Position numbers and translations under genes: made by a program. Below, piece after piece: positions 17,361 to 24,772 of a stretch of 64,000 bases of DNA. The stretch is taken from the NCBI RefSeq assembly GCF_005280255.1, contig NZ_CP040018.1:3844001-3908000 (forward strand), read 5' to 3'. Source of the DNA: Arthrobacter sp. 24S4-2 (GTDB taxonomy: Bacteria > Actinomycetota > Actinomycetes > Actinomycetales > Micrococcaceae). Numbering within the stretch: the first letter of the stretch is position 1; each line of letters opens with the position of its first letter. The notes below the pieces were generated by a model that saw nothing but the letters and a program-made list of their open reading frames with translations, ran no database searches and was not told where the DNA came from.

Positions 17361-18068
17361 ATGACCCAGCAAGCCGTCCACACCAACGCCCGCCTGTACC
17401 TGTGCACCGATGCCCGTGCGGACAGGGGCGATTTCGAAGACTTTGTTAATGCCGCATATTCCGGCGGCGTTGACATCATCCAGCTCCGCGACAAGACCAT
17501 TGAAGCCGCCGAGGAGCTCGAACTGCTGGAGGTGCTGAAGGCGGCCGCCAGCCGCCATGGCAGGCCGTGGGCGGTCAACGACCGGGCGGACATTGCGTCC
17601 CTGTCCGAGGCGCCGGTCTTCCACATCGGCCAGAAGGACCTTCCGCTCGCCTCGGCCCGGACAATCCTCGGCGATGACGCCGTGATCGGGCTGTCAACCC
17701 ACAGCCCGGAGCAGATCGACGCTGCGGTCGCCGCTTCGCCGGGGCCCGGCGGGCTGGACTACTTCTGCGTCGGGCCGGTGTGGGCAACCCCCACCAAGCC
17801 CGGCCGTGCCGCCGTGGGCCTCGACCTGGTCCGCTACGCGGCCAGGGCCACCGGCAAAACACCCGCCAAAACAGCTGCCAGCGCGGCTGAGGGCACGGTT
17901 GACAGTCCGCTCCTCCCCTGGTTCGCCATCGGAGGAATCGACCTGGGCAACGTTGAGCAGGTGGTTGCGGCCGGAGCCCGGCGCATTGTGGTGGTCCGCG
18001 CCATCACCGACGCCGACGACCCCGCCGGGGCGGCGCGGTCGCTATTGGAGGCACTCGACGCCGCCTAG
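17361..18068 (+). CDS. thiE: Thiamin-phosphate synthase
   Basis: Joins HMP pyrophosphate and thiazole phosphate to thiamin monophosphate. 235 residues with the TIM-barrel signature: RLYLCTDA, GGVDIIQLRDK (pyrophosphate-binding Arg/Lys), WAVNDRADIA, HIGQKDLP, IGLSTHSPEQI, DYFCVGPVWATPTKPGR and WFAIGGIDLGNVEQVVAAGARRIVVVRAI. A short alanine/lysine insert (about 160-180) precedes the last strands. Divergent from thiO and not behind the riboswitch. Confidence 0.96.
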   Translation: MTQQAVHTNARLYLCTDARADRGDFEDFVNAAYSGGVDIIQLRDKTIEAAEELELLEVLKAAASRHGRPWAVNDRADIASLSEAPVFHIGQKDLPLASARTILGDDAVIGLSTHSPEQIDAAVAASPGPGGLDYFCVGPVWATPTKPGRAAVGLDLVRYAARATGKTPAKTAASAAEGTVDSPLLPWFAIGGIDLGNVEQVVAAGARRIVVVRAITDADDPAGAARSLLEALDAA

Positions 18069-18075
18069 CTGCGAA

Positions 18076-18120
18076 GCTAGCCGGTCAGGCGCTAGCCGGT
18101 CAGGCGCTAGCCGGTCAGGC
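18076..18120. repeat. Three perfect tandem copies of a 15-bp unit
   Basis: GCTAGCCGGTCAGGC is repeated three times without a mismatch (18076-18090, 18091-18105, 18106-18120). The last copy forms the end of the minus-strand MiaE-like gene; read in that frame each copy gives Leu-Thr-Gly-stop, so the stop codon has been copied in frame. It sits between two convergent genes. Confidence 0.95.
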
Positions 18121-18781
18121 CGAGCTGAGTCATACGCTTGGAGTGGTTTCCGGCCAGGCCGGTGATGAGGCCGCCCACGAGTTCCTTCGCGGCGGCGTCG
18201 TCCTCGCCGGCGATCAGGCCGCCCAGGAAGGCGTGCTCGTAGCTGACGCGCTGCGCCTGCGTCAGGGCCTCGCCCAGGAGCCGCCTGCCCCACAGGGCAA
18301 GGCGGGACGCAAGCCGGGGATCATCGGCCAAAGCGCTTTTCAGCCGTTCGCGAAGCACTTCCGTCGTCTCCTCGGAATCCTGGATCTGCTCGATGAGTTC
18401 CCGCGTGCCTGCATCCGCATACCTCGAGATGGCGCGGTAGAAGTCCGCGGAAACCGTGTCGATTACGTAGGCCTTCATCAGCGATTCGTACCAGTCGGCC
18501 GGGCGCGTCCGCTCGTGGAAATAGTCAACAGCCGCCTGGAACGGCAGCATGGCGTCCTCGGCGTCGATGTCCATCGCTTGCAGCCGGGCATTCACCAGCT
18601 CGTAGTGCCGGAACTCCACCACGGCAATCCTGCCCAGCACGGCGCGGTCGTGGAGAGTCGGAGAGTACCGCGCATCCGCCGAGAACCGCTCAAACGCCGA
18701 CAGTTCCCCGTAGGCCATCATTCCAAACAGGTCTGACACGAAACGGTTGTAGCGAGCGGTGTCTGCCGGGGATGAGCTCAT
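18107..18781 (-). CDS. Ferritin-like protein related to tRNA hydroxylase MiaE
   Basis: About 224 mostly helical residues matching, as I recall, the actinobacterial MiaE-like ferritin-fold family (diiron four-helix bundle). Candidate metal ligands are in helices carrying AYGELSAFERF, VVEFRHYELV, DTVSADFYRAI and SYEHAFLGGL. It may hydroxylate a modified tRNA base or another substrate; the function is not shown for this group. Two ATGs lie in tandem (18784 and 18781); I prefer 18781 because TAGTCT (18788-18793) sits 6 nt before it. Divergent from the RNB nuclease gene. Confidence 0.8.
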   Translation of the reverse strand: MSSSPADTARYNRFVSDLFGMMAYGELSAFERFSADARYSPTLHDRAVLGRIAVVEFRHYELVNARLQAMDIDAEDAMLPFQAAVDYFHERTRPADWYESLMKAYVIDTVSADFYRAISRYADAGTRELIEQIQDSEETTEVLRERLKSALADDPRLASRLALWGRRLLGEALTQAQRVSYEHAFLGGLIAGEDDAAAKELVGGLITGLAGNHSKRMTQLGLTG

Positions 18782-18787
18782 CATTCA

Positions 18788-18793
18788 AGACTA
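18788..18793 (-). promoter_or_regulatory. Candidate -10 box of the MiaE-like gene
   Basis: TAGTCT on the minus strand, 6 nt before ATG 18781, no SD. It lies 16 bp from the oppositely oriented box of the RNB gene, so the two promoters overlap. Confidence 0.45.
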
Positions 18794-18809
18794 ATGGCGC
18801 AAATCGAGC

Positions 18810-18815
18810 TAACCT
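18810..18815 (+). promoter_or_regulatory. Candidate -10 box of the RNB nuclease gene
   Basis: TAACCT followed by 6 nt and the GTG start at 18822; no SD. Leaderless arrangement. Confidence 0.45.
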
Positions 18816-18821
18816 GACTTC

Positions 18822-20294
18822 GTGTCACATCATCACCTGACTCCGAGTGTCCACGAACAGACCAACCGTCTGAGCGAGGCGCTGAACGCGCTGCGAACGG
18901 AGCTTGAGCTTCCCGGGCCTTTTCCCGAGGACGCACTGAAGGATGCCCTGGCAGCTGTCGCGGACCATAAGATGCCGGAATCCGACCTCACCGCCGTGGA
19001 ATTCGTGACCATAGATCCGCCATCCTCCACTGACCTGGACCAGGCTCTTTTCATTGAACGGACGGGCGGGGGCTACAAGGTCCTCTATGCCATCGCCGAC
19101 GTGCCCTCCTTCGTGGCGCCGGGCGGGGCGCTCGACGCCGAAACCCGCCGCCGCGGGCAGACCTTCTACGCCCCCGACGGGCGGATTCCGCTCCACCCGG
19201 AAGCCATCAGCGAACACGCCGGCAGCCTGCTTGCCGGCCAGTTGTGCGCCGCCTTTGTCTGGGAGTTCGAGCTGGATGCGGCCGCGCACGTGCAGTCCGT
19301 GCTGGTGCGCCGGGCCAAGATCCGGAGCCGGGCGAAGCTCAGCTACAGGAACGTACAGGAGGACCTCGATTCCGGCCGCGCCGCTCCGGTCCTGCAGCTC
19401 CTGAAGGAAGTGGGGCTGAAGCGCGTGGAACTGGAGAGGCTGCGCGGCGGCGCAAGCCTGAACATGCCGGACCAGGAAATCCAGCAGCTGCCCGACGGCG
19501 GCTACCACATCGTCGCGGCGCCTCCACTGCCCGTGGAGGACTGGAACGCCCAGATCTCCCTGATGACAGGCATGGCCGCAGCGGACCTGATGCTTGCAGG
19601 CAAGGTGGGCATCCTGCGCACAATGCCGGCACCGGACGAACGCTCCCTGCTGCATTTCAAGCGGCAGACGCACGCACTGGGAAAGCCGTGGGACGGCGAG
19701 GCCAGCTACGGCGAGTATCTCCGGTCCCTTGATCCCACCGACCCGCGGCAGCTGGCCATCCTGCACTCTGCCGGCATGCTGTTCCGGGGCGCCGGCTACA
19801 CACCTTTTGACGGCATTGTTCCGGAAGACGCCATCCAGTCGGCCATCGGTGCGGCCTACGCGCACACCACGGCCCCGCTGCGGCGGCTGATCGACCGCTT
19901 CGTCCTGGTGATCTGCGAAGCCCTGAGCAACGGCACCGCTGTTCCCGGTTGGGCACGCGAGGCACTCCCCTCCCTGCCTGAAATCATGGCCGGGTCGGAC
20001 CAGCTCGCGGCCCGGATGGAGCGCCTGGCCCTTGACACCGTGGGGGCCGCGCTGCTGATCAACCACATCGGGCAGGAGTTCGACGCGGTGGTCATCTCGG
20101 GCTCGAAACCGGGCAAGCCGAACGGGAACGGCGGCAACGGGAACGGCAACGGACCGTCCGGCATCATACAGATCGCGGACCCGGCGGTGACGGCCAGGTG
20201 CCCCGGCGAGCTTGAATCCGGCACCACCGTCCGGGTCCGGTTGCTTTCCTCGGACATCGCCACGCGTGAGATCAAGCTGGAGCTGGTGGGCTGA
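18822..20294 (+). CDS. RNB-domain ribonuclease (RNase II/R family, short form)
   Basis: 490 residues starting at GTG 18822. The RNB catalytic core begins near residue 60: TIDPPSSTDLDQALFIER supplies Asp65, Asp71 and Asp73, while the fourth Asp of the classical DxDD is Gln74. Later core motifs include YAIADVPSFVAPGGALD, RRGQTFYAPDGRIPLHP, LMTGMAAADLML, PFDGIVPEDAIQSAIGAAYAHTTAPLRRLIDRF. Unlike RNase II and R it lacks N-terminal cold-shock domains, and the C-terminal part (after a GNGGNGNGNG linker) is too short for a clear S1 domain. It probably degrades or trims RNA 3' to 5' in the cytoplasm; the substrate is unknown. Confidence 0.9.
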   Translation: MSHHHLTPSVHEQTNRLSEALNALRTELELPGPFPEDALKDALAAVADHKMPESDLTAVEFVTIDPPSSTDLDQALFIERTGGGYKVLYAIADVPSFVAPGGALDAETRRRGQTFYAPDGRIPLHPEAISEHAGSLLAGQLCAAFVWEFELDAAAHVQSVLVRRAKIRSRAKLSYRNVQEDLDSGRAAPVLQLLKEVGLKRVELERLRGGASLNMPDQEIQQLPDGGYHIVAAPPLPVEDWNAQISLMTGMAAADLMLAGKVGILRTMPAPDERSLLHFKRQTHALGKPWDGEASYGEYLRSLDPTDPRQLAILHSAGMLFRGAGYTPFDGIVPEDAIQSAIGAAYAHTTAPLRRLIDRFVLVICEALSNGTAVPGWAREALPSLPEIMAGSDQLAARMERLALDTVGAALLINHIGQEFDAVVISGSKPGKPNGNGGNGNGNGPSGIIQIADPAVTARCPGELESGTTVRVRLLSSDIATREIKLELVG

Positions 20295-20584
20295 CTTACG
20301 CGGCGTGCCGGGGGCGCCAGTCGGGGATGGTTGCACTCAACAGCTAGACTGAATGAGTAGTAATGGATGCCCGGTCGTTGATTTCCTTGATTTTCGAATT
20401 CAACAAGCCCGCCCCTACGCGATCTTGAGATACACCCGCTGGTCACCAGTGCCAGCATTTAGATAGCCCGCGATCGGCTTCCACTGGATTTGCTTGCGCG
20501 CCCGAGCGTGCTCCGGAACGGCCTTTTCGGCCGGCCCCGTTGAGCAGGCAGCGCCAATGCCCAAATGAAGAAGGAAACTCCCCT
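20295..20584 (+). other. 290-bp leader before the DEAD-box helicase gene
   Basis: No ORF with coding character. Below-average GC stretches (around 20340-20410) suggest the promoter lies here and leave a leader of up to about 200 nt before GTG 20585. A small hairpin (CGGCC-TTTTC-GGCCG) is near the 3' end. Long leaders are known for cold-inducible helicase mRNAs in other bacteria; nothing specific is proven here. Confidence 0.4.
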
Positions 20585-22339
20585 GTGAGCGAACTGCACA
20601 CGCACCAACTTCTGATCGACGACTCCGGAATAGAGTCGATCGAGCCGGAAGAAACCATCATCTCGGACGAAAAACCGCACGAGATCGAGGAGAAGTCCTT
20701 CGCCGACTTCAACGTCCGCGCCGACATCGTGGAGTCCCTGGCCGATGCCGGGATCACCCACCCCTTCCCCATCCAGGCCATGACCCTGCCGGTGGCCCTT
20801 GCCGGCCACGACATCATCGGCCAGGCCAAGACCGGCACCGGCAAGACCCTGGGTTTCGGCATTCCCGCCCTGCAGCGGGTCGTGGGCCGGGACGACCCCG
20901 GCTTCGACAAGCTGGCAGTCCCCGGCGCGCCGCAGGCACTCGTGATTGTGCCCACCCGCGAACTGGCCGTCCAGGTTGCCAAGGACCTGGAAAACGCCGC
21001 CAAAAAGCGCAACGCCCGCATCGCCACGATTTACGGCGGCCGCGCCTATGAGCCCCAGGTCGACGCCCTGCAGAAAGGCGTCGAAATCGTGGTGGGCACG
21101 CCCGGCCGCCTGATCGACCTGTACAAGCAGAAGCACCTGAGCCTGAAGAACGTCAAGATCGTCATCCTCGACGAGGCCGACGAAATGCTGGACCTCGGCT
21201 TCCTGCCCGACGTCGAGACGCTCATTGCCGGCACTCCGGCGGTACGCCAGACCCTGCTGTTCTCGGCAACCATGCCGGGCCCGGTCATCGCCATGGCCCG
21301 CCGCTACATGACCCAGCCCACGCACATCCGCGCCGCCGACCCGGACGACGAGGGCCTCACAAAGCGGGACATCCGCCAGCTCATCTACCGTGCGCACAGC
21401 ATGGACAAGATCGAGGTCGTCGCGCGCATCCTGCAGGCCCGCGGCCGCGGACGCACCATCATCTTCACCAAGACCAAGCGCACCGCCGCCAAGGTGGCCG
21501 AGGAACTCGTGGACCGCGGCTTCGCAGCGGCGGCCATCCACGGTGACCTCGGCCAGGGTGCCCGCGAGCAGGCCCTCCGTGCCTTCCGCAACAACAAGGT
21601 GGATGTCCTCGTGGCCACGGACGTCGCCGCCCGCGGCATCGACGTCGACGACGTCACGCACGTGATCAACTACCAGTGCGTCGAAGACGAGAAGATCTAC
21701 CTGCACCGCGTAGGCCGCACCGGCCGCGCCGGCAACAAGGGCACCGCCGTCACCTTCGTTGACTGGGACGACATGCCGCGCTGGGGCCTGATCAACAAGG
21801 CCCTGGGCCTGAGCGTGCCCGAGCCGGTGGAAACGTACTCTTCCTCGCCGCACCTGTTCGAAGAGCTGGACATCCCCGAAGGCACCAAGGGCCGCCTGCC
21901 CCGCGACAAGCGCGTGTTGGCCGGTGTCGATGCCGAGGTCCTCGAGGATCTGGGCGAGACCGGCAAGAAAAATGCCCGTTCCGGCGGCCGCGACGGTGCC
22001 CGTGACAGCGCCCGCGGCGGAAGCACCGGTGGCGGACGGGACGGCGGCCGCTCAGGCGCACGCGATTCCCGCCGCAGCGAGACCGGTGGCAGCCGGGAGA
22101 GCGGCAGCCGTGACAGCGCCCGCTCAGGTGAGCGCCGCCGTCGTACTCCAGACAGCAGCGCCGCAGCCGCTCCGGCAGCCGAGGCAGCACCAGCGGCTGC
22201 TGCGGCTTCCGCGCCCGCCGAGGTGGACAGGGCCACCCGCGCCCGCCGCCGCACGCGCACCCGCCGCCGCAACGGCGAAGTGGTTGGCGGCGGTAACGCA
22301 GCGCAGGACGGCGCACAACGCGGCAACACCGAGGCCTAA
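20585..22339 (+). CDS. DEAD-box ATP-dependent RNA helicase
   Basis: About 584 residues from GTG 20585, with AAGGA about 12 nt upstream. Helicase motifs in order: Q motif (FPIQAMTLPVALAGHD), Walker A AKTGTGKT (81-88), PTRELA, GGRAYEPQ, TPGRLID, DEAD near 196, SAT, IIFTKTKRTA, ATDVAARGIDVDDV and HRVGRTGRAG. The C-terminal 120 or so residues are low complexity: Gly/Arg/Ser repeats (RDGARDSARGG type), an Ala/Pro stretch and an Arg cluster (RARRRTRTRRR), probably an RNA-binding tail. It unwinds structured RNA, likely in ribosome assembly or mRNA turnover. A DNA methyltransferase gene starts 8 nt downstream. Confidence 0.95.
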   Translation: MSELHTHQLLIDDSGIESIEPEETIISDEKPHEIEEKSFADFNVRADIVESLADAGITHPFPIQAMTLPVALAGHDIIGQAKTGTGKTLGFGIPALQRVVGRDDPGFDKLAVPGAPQALVIVPTRELAVQVAKDLENAAKKRNARIATIYGGRAYEPQVDALQKGVEIVVGTPGRLIDLYKQKHLSLKNVKIVILDEADEMLDLGFLPDVETLIAGTPAVRQTLLFSATMPGPVIAMARRYMTQPTHIRAADPDDEGLTKRDIRQLIYRAHSMDKIEVVARILQARGRGRTIIFTKTKRTAAKVAEELVDRGFAAAAIHGDLGQGAREQALRAFRNNKVDVLVATDVAARGIDVDDVTHVINYQCVEDEKIYLHRVGRTGRAGNKGTAVTFVDWDDMPRWGLINKALGLSVPEPVETYSSSPHLFEELDIPEGTKGRLPRDKRVLAGVDAEVLEDLGETGKKNARSGGRDGARDSARGGSTGGGRDGGRSGARDSRRSETGGSRESGSRDSARSGERRRRTPDSSAAAAPAAEAAPAAAAASAPAEVDRATRARRRTRTRRRNGEVVGGGNAAQDGAQRGNTEA

Positions 22340-22347
22340 ACCCCTCA

Positions 22348-23220
22348 ATGACTGACACCGTCTGGGCGCCGGACGGCAGCAACCTGGTGGTACACGCGGA
22401 CAACGCGGAATACCTCCCCACGCTGCCGGACGGCGCCTTCACACTCATTTACGTCGACCCGCCCTTCAACACGGGCCGCTCCCAGCGCCGCCAGCAGACC
22501 ACCATGGTGCGCAACGCGGACGGCGACGGCGATCGCGTGGGATTCAAGGGACGCTCGTATGACACCATCAAGGGCGCCCTGCACAGCTACGACGACGCCT
22601 TTAGCGACTACTGGTCGTTCCTGGAACCCAGGCTTGTGGAGGCCTGGCGGCTGCTGTCTGACGACGGCACCCTGTACCTCCACCTGGACTACCGGGAGGT
22701 CCACTACGCCAAGGTGATGCTCGATGCCATTTTTGGCCGCGAGTGCTTCCTGAACGAGATCATCTGGGCCTACGACTACGGCGCCCGGGCAAAATTCCGC
22801 TGGCCCACGAAACACGACAACATTCTGGTGTACGTCAAGAACCCGGCAAAGTACCACTTCGACAGCGCCGAGGTGGACCGCGAACCGTACATGGCGCCCG
22901 GCCTGGTGACACCCGAAAAACGGGAGCTGGGCAAGCTGCCCACGGATGTCTGGTGGCACACCATCGTCTCCCCCACCGGCAAGGAGAAGACCGGCTACCC
23001 GACGCAGAAGCCCGAAGGTCTGATCCGCCGCGTTGTGGCCGCCTCAAGCCGTCCCGGCGACTGGTGCCTGGACTTCTTCGCCGGCTCCGGGACCCTCGGC
23101 GCCGTGGCCGCCAAGCTCAACAGGAAATTCGTCTGCGTGGACCAGAACCAGCCGGCCATCGATGTCATGGCTGACCGCCTCGGCGCCCACGCGACGTTCA
23201 CCTCGTTCCCGCCCAACTGA
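22348..23220 (+). CDS. Orphan site-specific DNA adenine-N6 methyltransferase
   Basis: 290 residues. The catalytic motif DPPFNTG is at 37-43 and precedes the AdoMet motif FAGSGT (244-249), the beta-class order of N6-adenine methyltransferases; VDQNQPAIDVMADRL ends the AdoMet pocket. WPTKHDNILVYVKNPAKYHF and KEKTGYPTQKPEGLIRRVV are further family blocks. No restriction endonuclease or specificity subunit is adjacent, so this looks like a solitary methyltransferase with a possible regulatory or repair-marking role (inference). Coupled behind the helicase gene (8-nt gap). The target sequence cannot be read from the protein. Confidence 0.93.
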   Translation: MTDTVWAPDGSNLVVHADNAEYLPTLPDGAFTLIYVDPPFNTGRSQRRQQTTMVRNADGDGDRVGFKGRSYDTIKGALHSYDDAFSDYWSFLEPRLVEAWRLLSDDGTLYLHLDYREVHYAKVMLDAIFGRECFLNEIIWAYDYGARAKFRWPTKHDNILVYVKNPAKYHFDSAEVDREPYMAPGLVTPEKRELGKLPTDVWWHTIVSPTGKEKTGYPTQKPEGLIRRVVAASSRPGDWCLDFFAGSGTLGAVAAKLNRKFVCVDQNQPAIDVMADRLGAHATFTSFPPN

Positions 23221-23289
23221 CTCGCATTCAACGTCGTCATTCGCGGTTTTCAGAGCGTTAACTGCCAGCTACTTGGGGGCACGCCCAGT

Positions 23290-24138
23290 TCACGGCCGCA
23301 CGACGGCGGTCCCGGTGGCGAGCTCCTCGATCCTCGCCAGGACCTCTGGCGACGTCAGGTTCTCGCCCAGCAGGTTCGGTTTTCCCGTGCCGTGATAGTC
23401 GGAGGAACCCGTCACCAGCAGGCCGTGCTCTTCGGCGAGCGCCCGGAGGTACGCCCGTCCGTCTTCAGGGTTGTCGCGGTGTTCGATCTCCAGGCCCGCG
23501 AGTCCGGCGTCGATCATTTCCAGGTAAGTGCGCCTGCCCACCACCCGGCCGCGGGCGGACGCCACCGGATGGGCGAACACCGGAACGCCGCCGGCTGCCC
23601 GGACCAGTGCCACGGCAGTGGCCGGATGCGGCGCGTAGTGCTGAACGAAGTACCGGGAATGCGACGTCAGGATCGAGGCGAAGGCCTCCGTCCTGTCCGC
23701 GACCACGCCGGCCGCCACCAGCGCGTCGGCGATGTGCGGCCGGCCCAGCGTTGCACCGGGCGCCACGTGGTGGATAACGTCGTCCCACGTCAGCGGGTAA
23801 TCCTCGGCAAGGAGGGTGACCATGCGTTCGGCCCGGGTGAGGCGGGCGTCCTTGGCCTTGGTGATTTCCTCGAGCAGGCCCGGATGCGAGGGATCATGCA
23901 GGTAGCTGAGGAGATGCACGCTGATGCCCTCATCGGTACGGCAGGAAATCTCCATCCCGGGCACCAGTGCGACCCCTTCCTCGCGGGCCGCCAGGGATGC
24001 TTCCGCCCAGCCGTCGGTGGAGTCATGGTCGGTCAGGGCCACCACGTCCAGGCCCGCCGCCGCAGCGGCCGCCATCACCACCGCAGGCGGCTCCGTGCCG
24101 TCGGAAACATTCGAGTGGGCATGCAGATCAATCCTCAC
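23290..24138 (-). CDS. PHP-domain phosphoesterase
   Basis: 282 residues with the PHP metal centre: HAHSNVSDGT (His6, His8, Asp13), ALTDHDSTDGW (Asp37-His38-Asp39), PGMEISC (Glu), HPGLLEEITKAKDARL, FAHPVAS and GSDYHGTGKPNLLG. It resembles the TrpH/YciV group, which includes nucleoside 3',5'-bisphosphate phosphatases and 5'-3' exonucleases acting on short oligonucleotides. SD GGTGAGG precedes the ATG. Convergent with the methyltransferase gene. Confidence 0.92.
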   Translation of the reverse strand: MRIDLHAHSNVSDGTEPPAVVMAAAAAAGLDVVALTDHDSTDGWAEASLAAREEGVALVPGMEISCRTDEGISVHLLSYLHDPSHPGLLEEITKAKDARLTRAERMVTLLAEDYPLTWDDVIHHVAPGATLGRPHIADALVAAGVVADRTEAFASILTSHSRYFVQHYAPHPATAVALVRAAGGVPVFAHPVASARGRVVGRRTYLEMIDAGLAGLEIEHRDNPEDGRAYLRALAEEHGLLVTGSSDYHGTGKPNLLGENLTSPEVLARIEELATGTAVVRP

Positions 24139-24167
24139 CTGCCCAGCCTAGTAGATGGGCGCCGCAG

Positions 24168-24593
24168 TCATTCCCCGGGCATACCGATTACGCCGAGCTG
24201 CTGCATGAGGGCCAGATCGTCCCTGTTGGACCAGTGCTCGACAATCCGCCCCTGCTCGATCCGGTGCACGGCCACGGCGGTCTCCCGCAACTTCGCACCT
24301 GTGGCGGGGAGGGGACCCGGGAGCTCGGCCTCGTGGGTTCCGTACGCCGTCAGCCGGGTTACCACCTTGTCGCCCTCGGCGATCTGGTCCTCGATCTCGT
24401 GCCGCCCGGGAGTCGCCTTCCAGAAAATACGGAAGGCCGCCTTAAGGCCCTCCCGTCCGCCCGGCATTCCTGGAAACGGAGGGTTGTGGTCAAGATAATC
24501 CTCCGCAACCAACTCATCCATCGCGTCGATGTTTCCGGCGTCGATTTCTTCGTAGAACCGTCTGATAAGAGCCTTGTTGTCGTCCGTTTCCAT
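24168..24593 (-). CDS. SnoaL-like / ester cyclase family protein
   Basis: 141 residues from ATG 24593 (METDDNKALIRRFYEEIDAG); the longer frame upstream has no SD and no family sequence. The pattern MDELVAEDYLDHNPPFPGMPGGREGLK and GDKVVTRLTAYGTHEAELPG, ending in GRIVEHWSNRDDLALMQQLG, is typical of SnoaL-like NTF2-fold proteins. Substrate unknown; such proteins include small cyclases, hydrolases and non-enzymes. It ends 29 nt before the PHP gene on the same strand and may share its transcript. Confidence 0.87.
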   Translation of the reverse strand: METDDNKALIRRFYEEIDAGNIDAMDELVAEDYLDHNPPFPGMPGGREGLKAAFRIFWKATPGRHEIEDQIAEGDKVVTRLTAYGTHEAELPGPLPATGAKLRETAVAVHRIEQGRIVEHWSNRDDLALMQQLGVIGMPGE

Positions 24594-24772
24594 GGCCGTC
24601 TTTCCGGTTGTTCGCGGACGCCCGCCCATTTGCGGACAATTCCCCGTGGGTGCACATCGTAGACCCAAACGCGGCCACGCGGGAGACCACCCATTCAGGC
24701 CCGTACCCATGGGCTGGAGTGACCGTTTCCCACCGTTGGCCTAAGCCGCTCCGCTGGTGAGACTATGGGACG

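Noticed and set aside
18825..20336. 503-residue ORF opposite the RNB nuclease
   Set aside because: Mirror of conserved codons, no family pattern, no SD.
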